DNA of 64,000 bases from a bacterium (GTDB lineage: Bacteria > UBP6 > UBA1177). A program made the position numbers and the translations under genes. The stretch spans positions 154,468 through 218,467 of the forward strand of contig JAEESW010000001.1 of assembly GCA_016290135.1 (NCBI GenBank), in the 5' to 3' direction. The notes under the pieces are model-generated. The model was not told where the DNA came from. It did no database searches and was given only the letters and a program-made list of their open reading frames with translations. Shown here in pieces: positions 36,893 through 46,311 of this stretch. How positions within the stretch are numbered: position 1 is the first letter of the stretch; every line of letters starts with the position of its first letter.

Positions 36893-39139
36893 ATGATCAA
36901 AGGGCTTGAAGTTCTTTTCCTGTTGTTGCTCTGTTTTCCCGTCCTTGCGGCGGAGGACCCCGGCACATCTGAAAATGCCGGCACTGTAAGCCGCGCAGAG
37001 GCTTCTCTCAGAGAGATCGATGCCGAATTCGAAAACAACTTGAAAAGATATCTTTCGCTTAATCTTTCCGACACTGACTACAAGCTGCCGCCTTCGGAAA
37101 AAATGAAGAAGGGCGAATTCTTCTTTGAAAAGGGCGATTATGCTACGGCCGCCGGTATTTTTTACTCGGTGACGGTGTCGGTTCCTGACAATGACGCCGT
37201 AAAGCCGGCAGCTCTCTACAGACTCAGCGAATCGCTGTTCATGCAGAAAAATTACGTTTCGGCGACGCGCTACTACGAGATGCTTGCGGTTTCCGACAGC
37301 GGAGAACTCAGGATAAAGGCGCTCAAAAGGCTGATATTCATCAGTTATTCTTTGGGGGAATACGCAGCGGCAGAAAAGTATTACGACCAGTTTGCAAGGG
37401 GCGGGAACGATATCGCTTCCGATCCGGAACTTCTTTATTACCTTGCAAAATCGCTTTTCTTCGGCGGGAAGCCGGATGAGGCGGCAAAGTTCTTCTCTTC
37501 GCTGACCAAAGATGACGCTTTCTATCCGCAGGCCCGTTATTTTCTCGGTGTCATGGCACTCCGCGACAAAAAACTCGAGGAGGCTCGCGCCTGCAACGAA
37601 GAGATCCTCGCGCTTCCGGACGACGGACGCTATCATAGTTTTGAAAATATCCGCGAACTGGCAGATCTTGCTGTGGCAAGGATAGCTTTCGAACTTGACG
37701 AGCAGGAGACCGCGTCGGCACACTACGCGCCTGTTTCGTTCGATTCCCGTTCTTTCCCGCAGGCTTACTACGAACTCAGCTGGACTTTCATCAAGCGTGA
37801 CCAGTTCGACGATGCGATAGAGACTCTGCGTTTGGTCCAGAATGCGGCTCCCTATTCGCAGATCGCGACCCGGGCCGAAGTCCTTGAGGGGACGCTCCTT
37901 GTCAAAATGGGGCGGTTCGGCGAGGCTCTGGTGCTTTTTGATTCGATAGTTACAAAATACAGCAAATATCAGGACGAACTTTTCTCGATCGACGGCAAGG
38001 CATTTCTTGCAAGCGGAAGGTCCGGAAAGCTCTCCGATTTCCTTCTTCCTTACTCTCCGGCGGTCAGATCGCTGCTCGAGGACAGCAGAAAATTTTCTGA
38101 AACAGTTGCTCTGAACGATACGATCCTTGAGCTGGAAGAAGAGTTGAGACGCATTGACGAGCTTGAAAAAAAGATGTCGGCGATCACAGGCAACAAGAAC
38201 GCGGCCGCTCTTTTCCCGCCTCTCAAAGCGGCAGTAAAAAGCGTGATGTCGCTCAGGAACAGAGTCGCTGTAATAAGAAATTCCCTTGTTATGTATAAAA
38301 ACGGCTCGCTCAGCGAGGGGCGCAGCGGTGAATTCGAGGAACTCGATTCCGAAAAGCGCGAACTTCTCGATATAACCGAAACTGCTTCCATTGCGCCTGA
38401 AAGGATCAGGGAACGCGCTGAGGAATACGGTGACAAAGTTGTGAAACTTGACGAGAAGATGCACATCGTCTCGATGGAGCTCGAAAATCTTTCGGGAAGA
38501 CTCGATGCTCTTATCGCTTCGTATTCGGAAGAGCGGAATGTCGCCAAGGAAAACGAAAAAGAGGTCCTCGACAGGATCGGTCAGGAGCGCGAAAGGTTCA
38601 ACGGGCTCACTGCTGAGAGCGAATCGTGCCAGACTGAGATCGATGACGAGAAAAACGCTCTTGTCTTCGGCGGGACTCTGATCGAAGCCGAAAATTCGAT
38701 AAGGGATTCGTTCAACGGCATAGTTGCGCGTCAGAACGGCATCCTCGGCAATCCTTCGGAGATAGCCGGAGCTCTCAGAGAAGCCGACAGGATCGATGCG
38801 AAACTCGCCGGTTTCATGGACAGGCTGAATGATGCGATGAAAGGCATCATTGCCAATGTCAGCACTTCGTACGAGCAGGAAAAACGCACTGTCGACGGAT
38901 ACAGAAGCGAACTTCTCAGAGCAAAGCGCGAAGTCGAGGAGATGGCAGTCCTGGCTCTTTATTCGAACATGAATACCGCCCGCAATATTTTTGCAGATCT
39001 TGTGCTTCAGGGCGATTTGGGGATCATAGATGTCGCGTGGGAAAAGAAGGAGGAGTCTTCTTCCGAGATCATGCGCCTCAAGACTCAGAAGGCCAAGGAA
39101 TTACAGCAACTCCACTTTAATTTAGACGGTGAACAATGA
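36893..39139 (+). CDS. TPR and coiled-coil protein, module copy 2
   Basis: Signal peptide, N-terminal TPRs aligning with the 26238 gene, long C-terminal coiled coil. Confidence 0.82.
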   Translation: MIKGLEVLFLLLLCFPVLAAEDPGTSENAGTVSRAEASLREIDAEFENNLKRYLSLNLSDTDYKLPPSEKMKKGEFFFEKGDYATAAGIFYSVTVSVPDNDAVKPAALYRLSESLFMQKNYVSATRYYEMLAVSDSGELRIKALKRLIFISYSLGEYAAAEKYYDQFARGGNDIASDPELLYYLAKSLFFGGKPDEAAKFFSSLTKDDAFYPQARYFLGVMALRDKKLEEARACNEEILALPDDGRYHSFENIRELADLAVARIAFELDEQETASAHYAPVSFDSRSFPQAYYELSWTFIKRDQFDDAIETLRLVQNAAPYSQIATRAEVLEGTLLVKMGRFGEALVLFDSIVTKYSKYQDELFSIDGKAFLASGRSGKLSDFLLPYSPAVRSLLEDSRKFSETVALNDTILELEEELRRIDELEKKMSAITGNKNAAALFPPLKAAVKSVMSLRNRVAVIRNSLVMYKNGSLSEGRSGEFEELDSEKRELLDITETASIAPERIRERAEEYGDKVVKLDEKMHIVSMELENLSGRLDALIASYSEERNVAKENEKEVLDRIGQERERFNGLTAESESCQTEIDDEKNALVFGGTLIEAENSIRDSFNGIVARQNGILGNPSEIAGALREADRIDAKLAGFMDRLNDAMKGIIANVSTSYEQEKRTVDGYRSELLRAKREVEEMAVLALYSNMNTARNIFADLVLQGDLGIIDVAWEKKEESSSEIMRLKTQKAKELQQLHFNLDGEQ

Positions 39140-42100
39140 GATATTTTCTGATTTTTCTAATTGTGTCGTTTGCGGCGCTGCCTGTTTTTGCGGATGAAAA
39201 GCCGGCTGAAGCGCAGAATGCCGAGGCGGAAAAGTCCGTTTCTTCTCCGGATGATGTGATCGTTGACAGCGATCTTTTCAACAGCGAGGCTTTTGCTAGA
39301 GAAGTCGTCCGTTTTGAAGGACGAGTCAAGGAATATCAAAAGGAATTCAACCAGCTTGTCCTCAGGGAAGTCGCGGAAAAGAGAAAATTCGTCGATTCCA
39401 AATACTCCAGCGCGATATCCGAGCAGGAACTCATGGAGATGAGGGCAAGACAGGACGCGATAATCCTTTTCGAAGAATTCGTCAGAAAGTATCCCGACAA
39501 TCCGAAATATACTCCGAACGCGATGTACAGGCTCGCCGAGCTTTACTACGAACGTTCGATGATCGTCTACAACGAAAAGACTGCCGGATACGAGGCTGAG
39601 ATCGAAAAATTCGACAGGGGCGAGATCACGGTCGAACCGGAACTTCCGGAGATCGATTTTTCCGATTCTATAAAACTCTACACCGACATGATACGCCGCT
39701 TCCCCGATTTTGAATACATCGGGTCGGTTTACTACCTTCTCGGTTACTGCTACTCCGAGTCCGGGCAGGGCGACAAGGCGGTTCAAGTCTGGCTCACGCT
39801 GCTTGAAAAGGGGCTCGCCGGCGAAAATTACGTTGAACTCAGACTCCGTCTGGGTGACTACTATTTTGCCGAGAACGATCTGAAAAAAGCCGAAGAACAG
39901 TATTTGGAAGGGAAAAAATTCCCGGACAGCAACTTTTACGACCAGATCCTCTACAAACTGGCGTGGACTTACTACAGGCAGATCCGCCTCGAGGATGCGG
40001 TCAAAACATTTACGCAGCTGCTTTTCTACTCCGATGAGATGAGGGCGCGCGGCATCGACAAGGGACAGAACCTCAGAAAGGAGGCTGTCCAGTATATCGC
40101 GATCAGCTTTGCTGACGACGAGTGGGGCAGTGCCGACAAGGCGATAGCATACTTCTCGACGATCAAGGCCGAGTCGTTTGAGATCGAAGTCTTCGAGCAG
40201 TTGGGTGCATATTTCGACGAGAACAACAAATACGCTGAAGCAGAAAAGGTCTACCGCTACATAATCGGGCGTTATCCTTATTACGAAAACACGCCGATAC
40301 TTCACAATGCTCTCATCCAGCTCTGCAACAAAGCCCGCGAATTCGACAAAGCTGCTGCTGAAACAGAGATCTTTGCGGCGAAATACAACTCTTCGAGCGA
40401 ATGGGCGCGTATCAACCGCGGAAATCCGGCTGCGGTCCGTGCAGCGGCGGAACTTGCCAAAATCGCGCTTCTCGATACTGCTGTTTTCCATCACAAACAG
40501 GCTCAGGCTCTGAAAGAAAACGGCGATGCTGACGGAGCTGTCGCGGAATACCGCAAGGCTGCGGACTTCTATGCGGCGTATCTCAAGGATTTCCCGTACA
40601 CTTCAGAGACATACGACATCACCTACAGCCTTGCCGACACGCTGTTCTATGCAGGCGACATCAAGGCTGCGGTCGTTGTCTACGAAAAAGTCAGGGACGA
40701 CAAGAATCAGGATAAATACAGAGACGATGCGGCATTCCAGGTCTTCTACTGCTATAACAGCATCTGGGAAGGTTCCGATGAAAGGAACATTCCGGCTGCA
40801 GAAAAGGCCGGCAAGCCGCTCAGCGAGCTTGAGCAGAAACTTGTCTTCTCGAGCGATATGTACCTGAAACTCGCGAAAGAAGTCGAGGACAAGCCCGTCG
40901 TTGCATACAACGTTGCGAGGATTTATTATGATCACGATCTCTACAGCGATGCAGAACCGCGCTATCTCCGCATTATCAGCGAATTCCCCGAAACACAGCC
41001 GGCTGTCCTGGCATCGAAAGACATAATCGCCTACTACACAGCCAAAAAGGATTGGGTGAATGTCGCGAAATGGTCGAAAGTTTTTGCGGAAAGGCTCGCA
41101 ACGAAGGCGAAGACCGACAAAAAAGCGAAGGAAGAATTTTCGACATACCGTGCAAGTGCTCTTTTCAAGCATGCCCAGCAGCTTGAAGAAGAAGGCAAGC
41201 ACGTCGAAGCTGCCGAGGAATATCTGAGGATGGTCGAGGAGAATCCGGGCAACAAAGACGCCGACAAGGCAATGTACAACGCGGCTGTCAACTATCAGCG
41301 TGCAACCATGTTCGAATCTGCGCTGCGTCTGCACGAAAGGATCTACACCGAATATCCGAATTCGGAACTTGCTCCGCAGTCGCTTTATCTTGTTGCGTAC
41401 AACGCCGAAATGAGCTACGACCACGAAAAGGCGGTCAATGCCTACAAGCAGTTGTACGACAAGTATCCGAACTACAAGGAAAAATCGAATGCAGTCTTCA
41501 ACGCGGCTTTCCTTTTGGAAAAACTCCAGAAATATAAAGATGCTGCGAGATACTACAGGCTTTACTACACTGAAGAAAAGTCCAAACCGGAAGGTAAAGA
41601 GGCTCTTTACGATGTCGGCAGGATGTATCAGAAGGCCGAGGACTGGAAAGATGCGATCAAAAATTACGAAAATTTCATTTCGACTTTCGAAAATGATCTT
41701 TCGGTAACGCACCTCGTCGCAAGGGCGCGCTACCAGATCGCGAAGATCTACGAGGAAAAGCTCAATAACCAGAAGATGGCGAAGGCTTCATACGAGAAGA
41801 TACTTTCCTACATCGCTGCGAAGAAGGTCACGACCGAGGAGTCGATGCTCTATGCGGCGGAGGCGAAGTTCAAACTTCTCGAAGACGAGTTCAACGCTTA
41901 TTTGAAGCTCAAGATCATCGGAAAGAACGACAAGCAGCTCGAGGAAAATCTCAAGAAAAAAGTAGCTGCGATGAAGGAACTTGAAGGAAAATACAACGAA
42001 GTCCTGAAATTCCAGGTCTACGAGTGGATGATGGCCGGGATGTACAGGATCGGTTTCCTTTACCAGAGTTTCTCCGACGCCTTGTTTGACGCTGAGCCGC

Positions 42101-42477
42101 CGGCAGGACTTACCGAGGAAGAAGAGGAGGTCTACACCGATATGCTCAAGCAGCAGGCTGAACCTATCGAGGAACAGGCTGTAACCTACTATTCGAAGGC
42201 TTTGGAAAAGGCTCGTGAACTCAAAGTTTTCAACAAATGGACGCAGCTCATAACCGAAAAGCTTGCGGTCATGCGTCCGGCTGAATACAAAGTCGGCAAA
42301 ACTCCGATGTTCGCCGAGGAAAACGATACCGATTCCGGTTTTGCACCGGTGATCTCGCTTGATAAGGCGGAAAAGAAGGCTTACAAGAAGGCAGGGATCG
42401 GCGGTGCCGCTGCTGAAGGATCTTCCGAACAGAAGAATGAAACGCCAAAAGAGGTGAAAGATGAAAAAGCTGAATAA
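39136..42477 (+). CDS. giant TPR protein, module copy 2
   Basis: Signal peptide (LIVSFAALPVFA); YRLAELYYERSM... and many TPRs, homologous in order and sequence to 27897-31529. Confidence 0.87.
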   Translation: MRYFLIFLIVSFAALPVFADEKPAEAQNAEAEKSVSSPDDVIVDSDLFNSEAFAREVVRFEGRVKEYQKEFNQLVLREVAEKRKFVDSKYSSAISEQELMEMRARQDAIILFEEFVRKYPDNPKYTPNAMYRLAELYYERSMIVYNEKTAGYEAEIEKFDRGEITVEPELPEIDFSDSIKLYTDMIRRFPDFEYIGSVYYLLGYCYSESGQGDKAVQVWLTLLEKGLAGENYVELRLRLGDYYFAENDLKKAEEQYLEGKKFPDSNFYDQILYKLAWTYYRQIRLEDAVKTFTQLLFYSDEMRARGIDKGQNLRKEAVQYIAISFADDEWGSADKAIAYFSTIKAESFEIEVFEQLGAYFDENNKYAEAEKVYRYIIGRYPYYENTPILHNALIQLCNKAREFDKAAAETEIFAAKYNSSSEWARINRGNPAAVRAAAELAKIALLDTAVFHHKQAQALKENGDADGAVAEYRKAADFYAAYLKDFPYTSETYDITYSLADTLFYAGDIKAAVVVYEKVRDDKNQDKYRDDAAFQVFYCYNSIWEGSDERNIPAAEKAGKPLSELEQKLVFSSDMYLKLAKEVEDKPVVAYNVARIYYDHDLYSDAEPRYLRIISEFPETQPAVLASKDIIAYYTAKKDWVNVAKWSKVFAERLATKAKTDKKAKEEFSTYRASALFKHAQQLEEEGKHVEAAEEYLRMVEENPGNKDADKAMYNAAVNYQRATMFESALRLHERIYTEYPNSELAPQSLYLVAYNAEMSYDHEKAVNAYKQLYDKYPNYKEKSNAVFNAAFLLEKLQKYKDAARYYRLYYTEEKSKPEGKEALYDVGRMYQKAEDWKDAIKNYENFISTFENDLSVTHLVARARYQIAKIYEEKLNNQKMAKASYEKILSYIAAKKVTTEESMLYAAEAKFKLLEDEFNAYLKLKIIGKNDKQLEENLKKKVAAMKELEGKYNEVLKFQVYEWMMAGMYRIGFLYQSFSDALFDAEPPAGLTEEEEEVYTDMLKQQAEPIEEQAVTYYSKALEKARELKVFNKWTQLITEKLAVMRPAEYKVGKTPMFAEENDTDSGFAPVISLDKAEKKAYKKAGIGGAAAEGSSEQKNETPKEVKDEKAE

Positions 42478-44047
42478 AATTTTCATATTGATTGCGCTCT
42501 TGTCTTTTGTTTCGTGCGGAACTGCATCCACAGCCTCTTCTTCTGATTCTGAAAAGCCGGAAGGAAGTTCTGGAACAGTCCGGAGCGAACAGTCGGCGAC
42601 CGTAGCCGGAAACGCTGAAAAACATCAGAAAACGGCGTCGGAAGGCACTGCCGGCACCGATGCGGCAACTGAAGCAAAACAGGAAAAGGATCCGAATTAC
42701 GAAGGCGGAAAATATGTCGGCCCTGCTGCCGCTGACTTCGAGGAAGGACTTCGCGCTTATTCCGCAGGCGGCTGCGACAAGGCTGTCAAGTTTTGGAAGT
42801 CGGCTTTTGACAAAGATCCGAAAAATGCGCAGGTTGCTTTCAACACGGCTGTCTGTCTGGAGCGTATGAAAAACGCCGGTGAGGCTGCTGCGTGGTACGA
42901 AAAGGCCTATCTTGCCGATAACAGTTTCACGAAACCGCTCTACAATCTGGCTCTGCTCTACATGCCGGCTCAGATCAAGGAAAAAGAAGGTTATCTCATG
43001 CAGCTTGCCGAAAAGAACGCGGACGTTGTTGAAAAATACAACTTCATCGCGTGGCTCAATCTTCAGCTGGGCCGCTCGGAAGAGGCTGAAAAGTATGCAA
43101 AGATGGTCCTGAAAGAGGACGAACAGAACTCAGAGGCTGTGATTTCTCTTGCGACTTCATATTTCAACAAAAAGATGTACGAACTTGCTGAATCGGCGCT
43201 CGAGACGGCTGAAAAATGGGATCCCGACAATTTCAGACTCCAGAGACTTTACGGTTTCCTGCTTTACAGAACAGGCGATTCAAAAGGAGCTACGACTCAT
43301 CTTATGAAATCTGTCAAGGCAAATCCAGACCAGCCTGAAGTAAGGAACATACTTGCCGTTCTCGCGATGAAGATCGAGGATTATTCCACGGCGAAGGAAC
43401 AGCTCGAGGCCGCTTTGAAGATCAGAGACGACTTCTGGTCGGCAAAACTGAATCTTGCTCTGGCTTACAAAGGGCTCGAAGATTACAAGAACGCTGCGGT
43501 CGTTATCGATGAACTCGAGGCGAGAAACGATCTCCAGGAACCGCTCCGCAACAGCGTGATCTTCAACAAAGCTCTGCTTCACCTCGATGCGGATGTCGCA
43601 GGTGACAAGAATCCTGCGCGTTTCGATACAGCGGTCAAATATTTCAATGAATATCTCAAGCTGATCGCGAAAAGCAAAAACTTCAAGGAGCAGAAGGCGC
43701 TTGTCGACGGCTATATAAAAGAAGCAAACACCGAAAAGAAGAAACTTGAGTTCGCTCTTGCCGCAAAAGCGAAGGCTGAAAAGAGAAAACAGGCTCAGGA
43801 AGCAGAGGCAAAGTTGTTCCAGCAGAACAAGGAGGCGGCTTTCAAAAAGGCTGAAGAGGCAAACACTGCGGAGGCTTGGAGCAAGTATCTGGAGGAATAT
43901 CCGGTCGTTGACGCAAACGACACTCTCAGTCTTTCGGCAAAAGCCAAACTCGAGGCGCTGAAACCTCAGGCGGCTGAAACCGCACCTGAGCAGAAACAGG
44001 AAGGTGAAAACACTGAAGCTCAAGGAAAAGAAGAGGGCAAACAGTAA
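42461..44047 (+). CDS. TPR lipoprotein, module copy 2
   Basis: Lipobox LLSFVSCGTA; TPRs (GGCDKAVKFWKSAFDKDPKNAQVAFNTAVCLERM); start overlaps the upstream gene. Confidence 0.87.
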   Translation: MKKLNKIFILIALLSFVSCGTASTASSSDSEKPEGSSGTVRSEQSATVAGNAEKHQKTASEGTAGTDAATEAKQEKDPNYEGGKYVGPAAADFEEGLRAYSAGGCDKAVKFWKSAFDKDPKNAQVAFNTAVCLERMKNAGEAAAWYEKAYLADNSFTKPLYNLALLYMPAQIKEKEGYLMQLAEKNADVVEKYNFIAWLNLQLGRSEEAEKYAKMVLKEDEQNSEAVISLATSYFNKKMYELAESALETAEKWDPDNFRLQRLYGFLLYRTGDSKGATTHLMKSVKANPDQPEVRNILAVLAMKIEDYSTAKEQLEAALKIRDDFWSAKLNLALAYKGLEDYKNAAVVIDELEARNDLQEPLRNSVIFNKALLHLDADVAGDKNPARFDTAVKYFNEYLKLIAKSKNFKEQKALVDGYIKEANTEKKKLEFALAAKAKAEKRKQAQEAEAKLFQQNKEAAFKKAEEANTAEAWSKYLEEYPVVDANDTLSLSAKAKLEALKPQAAETAPEQKQEGENTEAQGKEEGKQ

Positions 44048-44116
44048 AGATCATGTTTGAAAAGGCTAATGTAATAGCAAGGTTGCAAGTTTTTTACAGG
44101 GCTTTTGCCAAAAAAA

Positions 44117-44145
44117 TTGCTTTAAAAAAATTGTTTGTATATATT
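44117..44145 (+). promoter_or_regulatory. sigma-70-like promoter upstream of the small gene and exbB-exbD-exbD
   Basis: TTGCTT (44117-44122), 17-nt spacer, TATATT (44140-44145). Confidence 0.55.
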
Positions 44146-44178
44146 CCGCGCAACTTTGTTCTTGTAAAGGGTAATTTT

Positions 44179-44400
44179 GTGATGCTTTTTATTTGCGCGC
44201 TTATCGCTTCGTTGCTTTTTTCCTTTAATGTCGAAGCGAAGACCATAGTTATAGAAGAAATTCAGATCGAAGGAACCATACAGAAACCTGAAGTTATGAC
44301 GTTTTTGTCAAGGGCGAAGTTCTCGTACCGTTCACTGGATCTGGATGTAAGTTTTTTGGAAGAGGTGGAGAAAGCCGTCTGTGTAGACGATGCTTTCTAG
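44179..44400 (+). CDS. small secreted protein, EGxIxKP family, copy 2
   Basis: Start GTG 44179 or ATG 44182 (AAAGGG upstream); IEEIQIEGTIQKPEVMTFLSRAKFSYRSLDLDVSFLEEVEKAV. The longer ORF from 44053 would cross the predicted promoter. Confidence 0.7.
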   Translation: MMLFICALIASLLFSFNVEAKTIVIEEIQIEGTIQKPEVMTFLSRAKFSYRSLDLDVSFLEEVEKAVCVDDAF

Positions 44401-44433
44401 TATATTATTTTTATTTTTTTAGGAGGATTTACT

Positions 44434-45072
44434 ATGGAATGGTTTGCTGAGTTTTATCGTTCAGGCGGAACGTTTATGCACTTCATCGCTATTTGCGGTC
44501 TTTACGTTCTCGGTGTTGCAATTTACAAATGCATTTTTCTTCTTGTAAAGTTCAACACAAACGGCGCAAATTTGATGAAACAGATCCAGAAGCTTGTTAT
44601 GGCAAACAATGTTGACAAAGCTATCAAACTTTGCGACGCAGCAGGCGATGCAGCTCTTGCAAAAGTTATGAAGGCTGGTCTTTCCAGAGCAAACAGAGGC
44701 GAACTTGAAATTCAGAACGCAATGGAAGAGGCAACTCTCGAAGTAACCCCGAAAGTTTCGAAACTCCTTCCCAGCATTTTCGCAATTTCGAGTACGGCTA
44801 CCATGTTCGGACTTCTTGGAACGATTTTCGGACTTATCGATGCATTCGAAGCAGTTGCTCACGCTGCTCCTGAGCAGAAATCGGCAATGCTTGCAAACGG
44901 TATCGCTATCGCTATGAACACCACCGGTTGGGGTCTTATGATCGCTATTCCCGGAACGATTGTTCACCTTGTTCTTAACGGTCTTGCAGGAAAAATACTC
45001 AACGACCTTGATCTTTACTCTGTAAAACTTTCCAACTTGCTTGTTAGCAGAGAAAAAGGAACGGCTGAGTAG
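44434..45072 (+). CDS. MotA/TolQ/ExbB family proton channel protein
   Basis: LPSIFAISSTATMFGLLGTIFGLIDAFEAVA...IAIAMNTTGWGLMIAIPGTIVHLVL; aggaggatttactatg. Confidence 0.93.
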   Translation: MEWFAEFYRSGGTFMHFIAICGLYVLGVAIYKCIFLLVKFNTNGANLMKQIQKLVMANNVDKAIKLCDAAGDAALAKVMKAGLSRANRGELEIQNAMEEATLEVTPKVSKLLPSIFAISSTATMFGLLGTIFGLIDAFEAVAHAAPEQKSAMLANGIAIAMNTTGWGLMIAIPGTIVHLVLNGLAGKILNDLDLYSVKLSNLLVSREKGTAE

Positions 45073-45101
45073 TAAACAGACACGATTTGGAGGAATAAAA
45101 A

Positions 45102-45650
45102 ATGGGTAAGAGACGTTCACAAGGATCCGGTCAGGATCTCGACATGACGGCTGCAATGAACCTCATTCTTATTCTTATACCGTTGTTGTTGACCTCAATG
45201 GAGTCTGTAAAAATAGCCGTTGTCAACGTTGCTACACCGCAGATCGGTCCTTCTTCCGAGGCAAATCCGCCGGCAGACAGACCGGATGATAAACCTCTTA
45301 AACTGACAGTTGCTCTGACCGACAGAGGCATCACTGTTTTTGTAAGAGATCAGGTTATTGAAAACAAAGACGATCCGTTGGGTCCGACAATCCTTAAAAT
45401 TGACGGACAAGAAGAAGATGCGGAAGGCAAAATGATTGATGCTAAAGTTTATGATATTGATAAGCTTGTTGAGATCATTTCGGATTTGAAAGATGCGAAT
45501 CCGGCTGAAGAAAACATTATCATCACCGCTGAACCGAATACTAAGTACAAATACATTATGAAAATAATGGACGCTACCCGCGAGAAAAAGGACGGCGAAA
45601 AGAAGAAAACTCTTTTCCCGAACGTTGTACTTAGCGCAGGTATAGCATAA
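45102..45650 (+). CDS. ExbD/TolR family protein 1 (TM Asp replaced by Asn)
   Basis: Position in operon, N-terminal TM DMTAAMNLILILIPLLLTSM and periplasmic domain. Confidence 0.85.
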   Translation: MGKRRSQGSGQDLDMTAAMNLILILIPLLLTSMESVKIAVVNVATPQIGPSSEANPPADRPDDKPLKLTVALTDRGITVFVRDQVIENKDDPLGPTILKIDGQEEDAEGKMIDAKVYDIDKLVEIISDLKDANPAEENIIITAEPNTKYKYIMKIMDATREKKDGEKKKTLFPNVVLSAGIA

Positions 45651-45660
45651 GGAGGGTGTT

Positions 45661-46236
45661 ATGGCAGAAGAAAACAAAACTTATGAATACCTTCCGGAAA
45701 ATTATGAAGAAGAAATCCTGAAGAGCAGGAAAAAATCTAAAGCTGGCAGAGAAAGCGCAGGCGGACAGAAGTTAAACATCAACTCGTTGATGGATATTCT
45801 TACGATCATGCTCGTTTTCCTTCTCAAGAGTTATGCTACAGATCCTGTAAACATTACTCCCGGACCAGACTTGGATATTCCGAAGTCGACTTCATTATTG
45901 CAGCCTGCAGCGACTGTTACAGTTACAGTTGCTAAGTCTTCAATAGTTGTTGACAACGAACCTGTTACGGTCGTAAAAGACGGTAAGGTCGAAGCTTCGC
46001 AGAAACGCGGCGGCGAAGACGCTTATTTCATCATTCCGTTGAACAAAGCGCTCGTCGAGGCAGTTGAAAAGAAAAGACGTCTCGAAGCTATCAACCCGAC
46101 CATCAAATTTGACGGTATTTGTACAATCGTTATGGACAAGGAAAGTCCGTATCGTTTGTTGACGGAAGTTATGTATACTGCAGGTCAGGCGGAATTCTCG
46201 AACTTTAAGTTCGCGACTATTTCAACTGCCGGCTAG
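45661..46236 (+). CDS. ExbD/TolR family protein 2
   Basis: NINSLMDILTIMLVFLLKSYATDPVNI (canonical TM Asp), periplasmic domain. Confidence 0.88.
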   Translation: MAEENKTYEYLPENYEEEILKSRKKSKAGRESAGGQKLNINSLMDILTIMLVFLLKSYATDPVNITPGPDLDIPKSTSLLQPAATVTVTVAKSSIVVDNEPVTVVKDGKVEASQKRGGEDAYFIIPLNKALVEAVEKKRRLEAINPTIKFDGICTIVMDKESPYRLLTEVMYTAGQAEFSNFKFATISTAG

Positions 46237-46244
46237 TATTGTTT

Positions 46245-46279
46245 AAAGTGGCCGGCATTAAGTTGCCGGTCACTTTTTT
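46245..46279 (+). terminator. Rho-independent terminator after exbD2
   Basis: AAGTGGCCGGCA-ttaagt-TGCCGGTCACTT followed by T-run (one G-T pair in a 12-bp stem). Confidence 0.85.
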
Positions 46280-46311
46280 GAGAGATTATTATTGCATTTT
46301 ACGAGGTTGTT

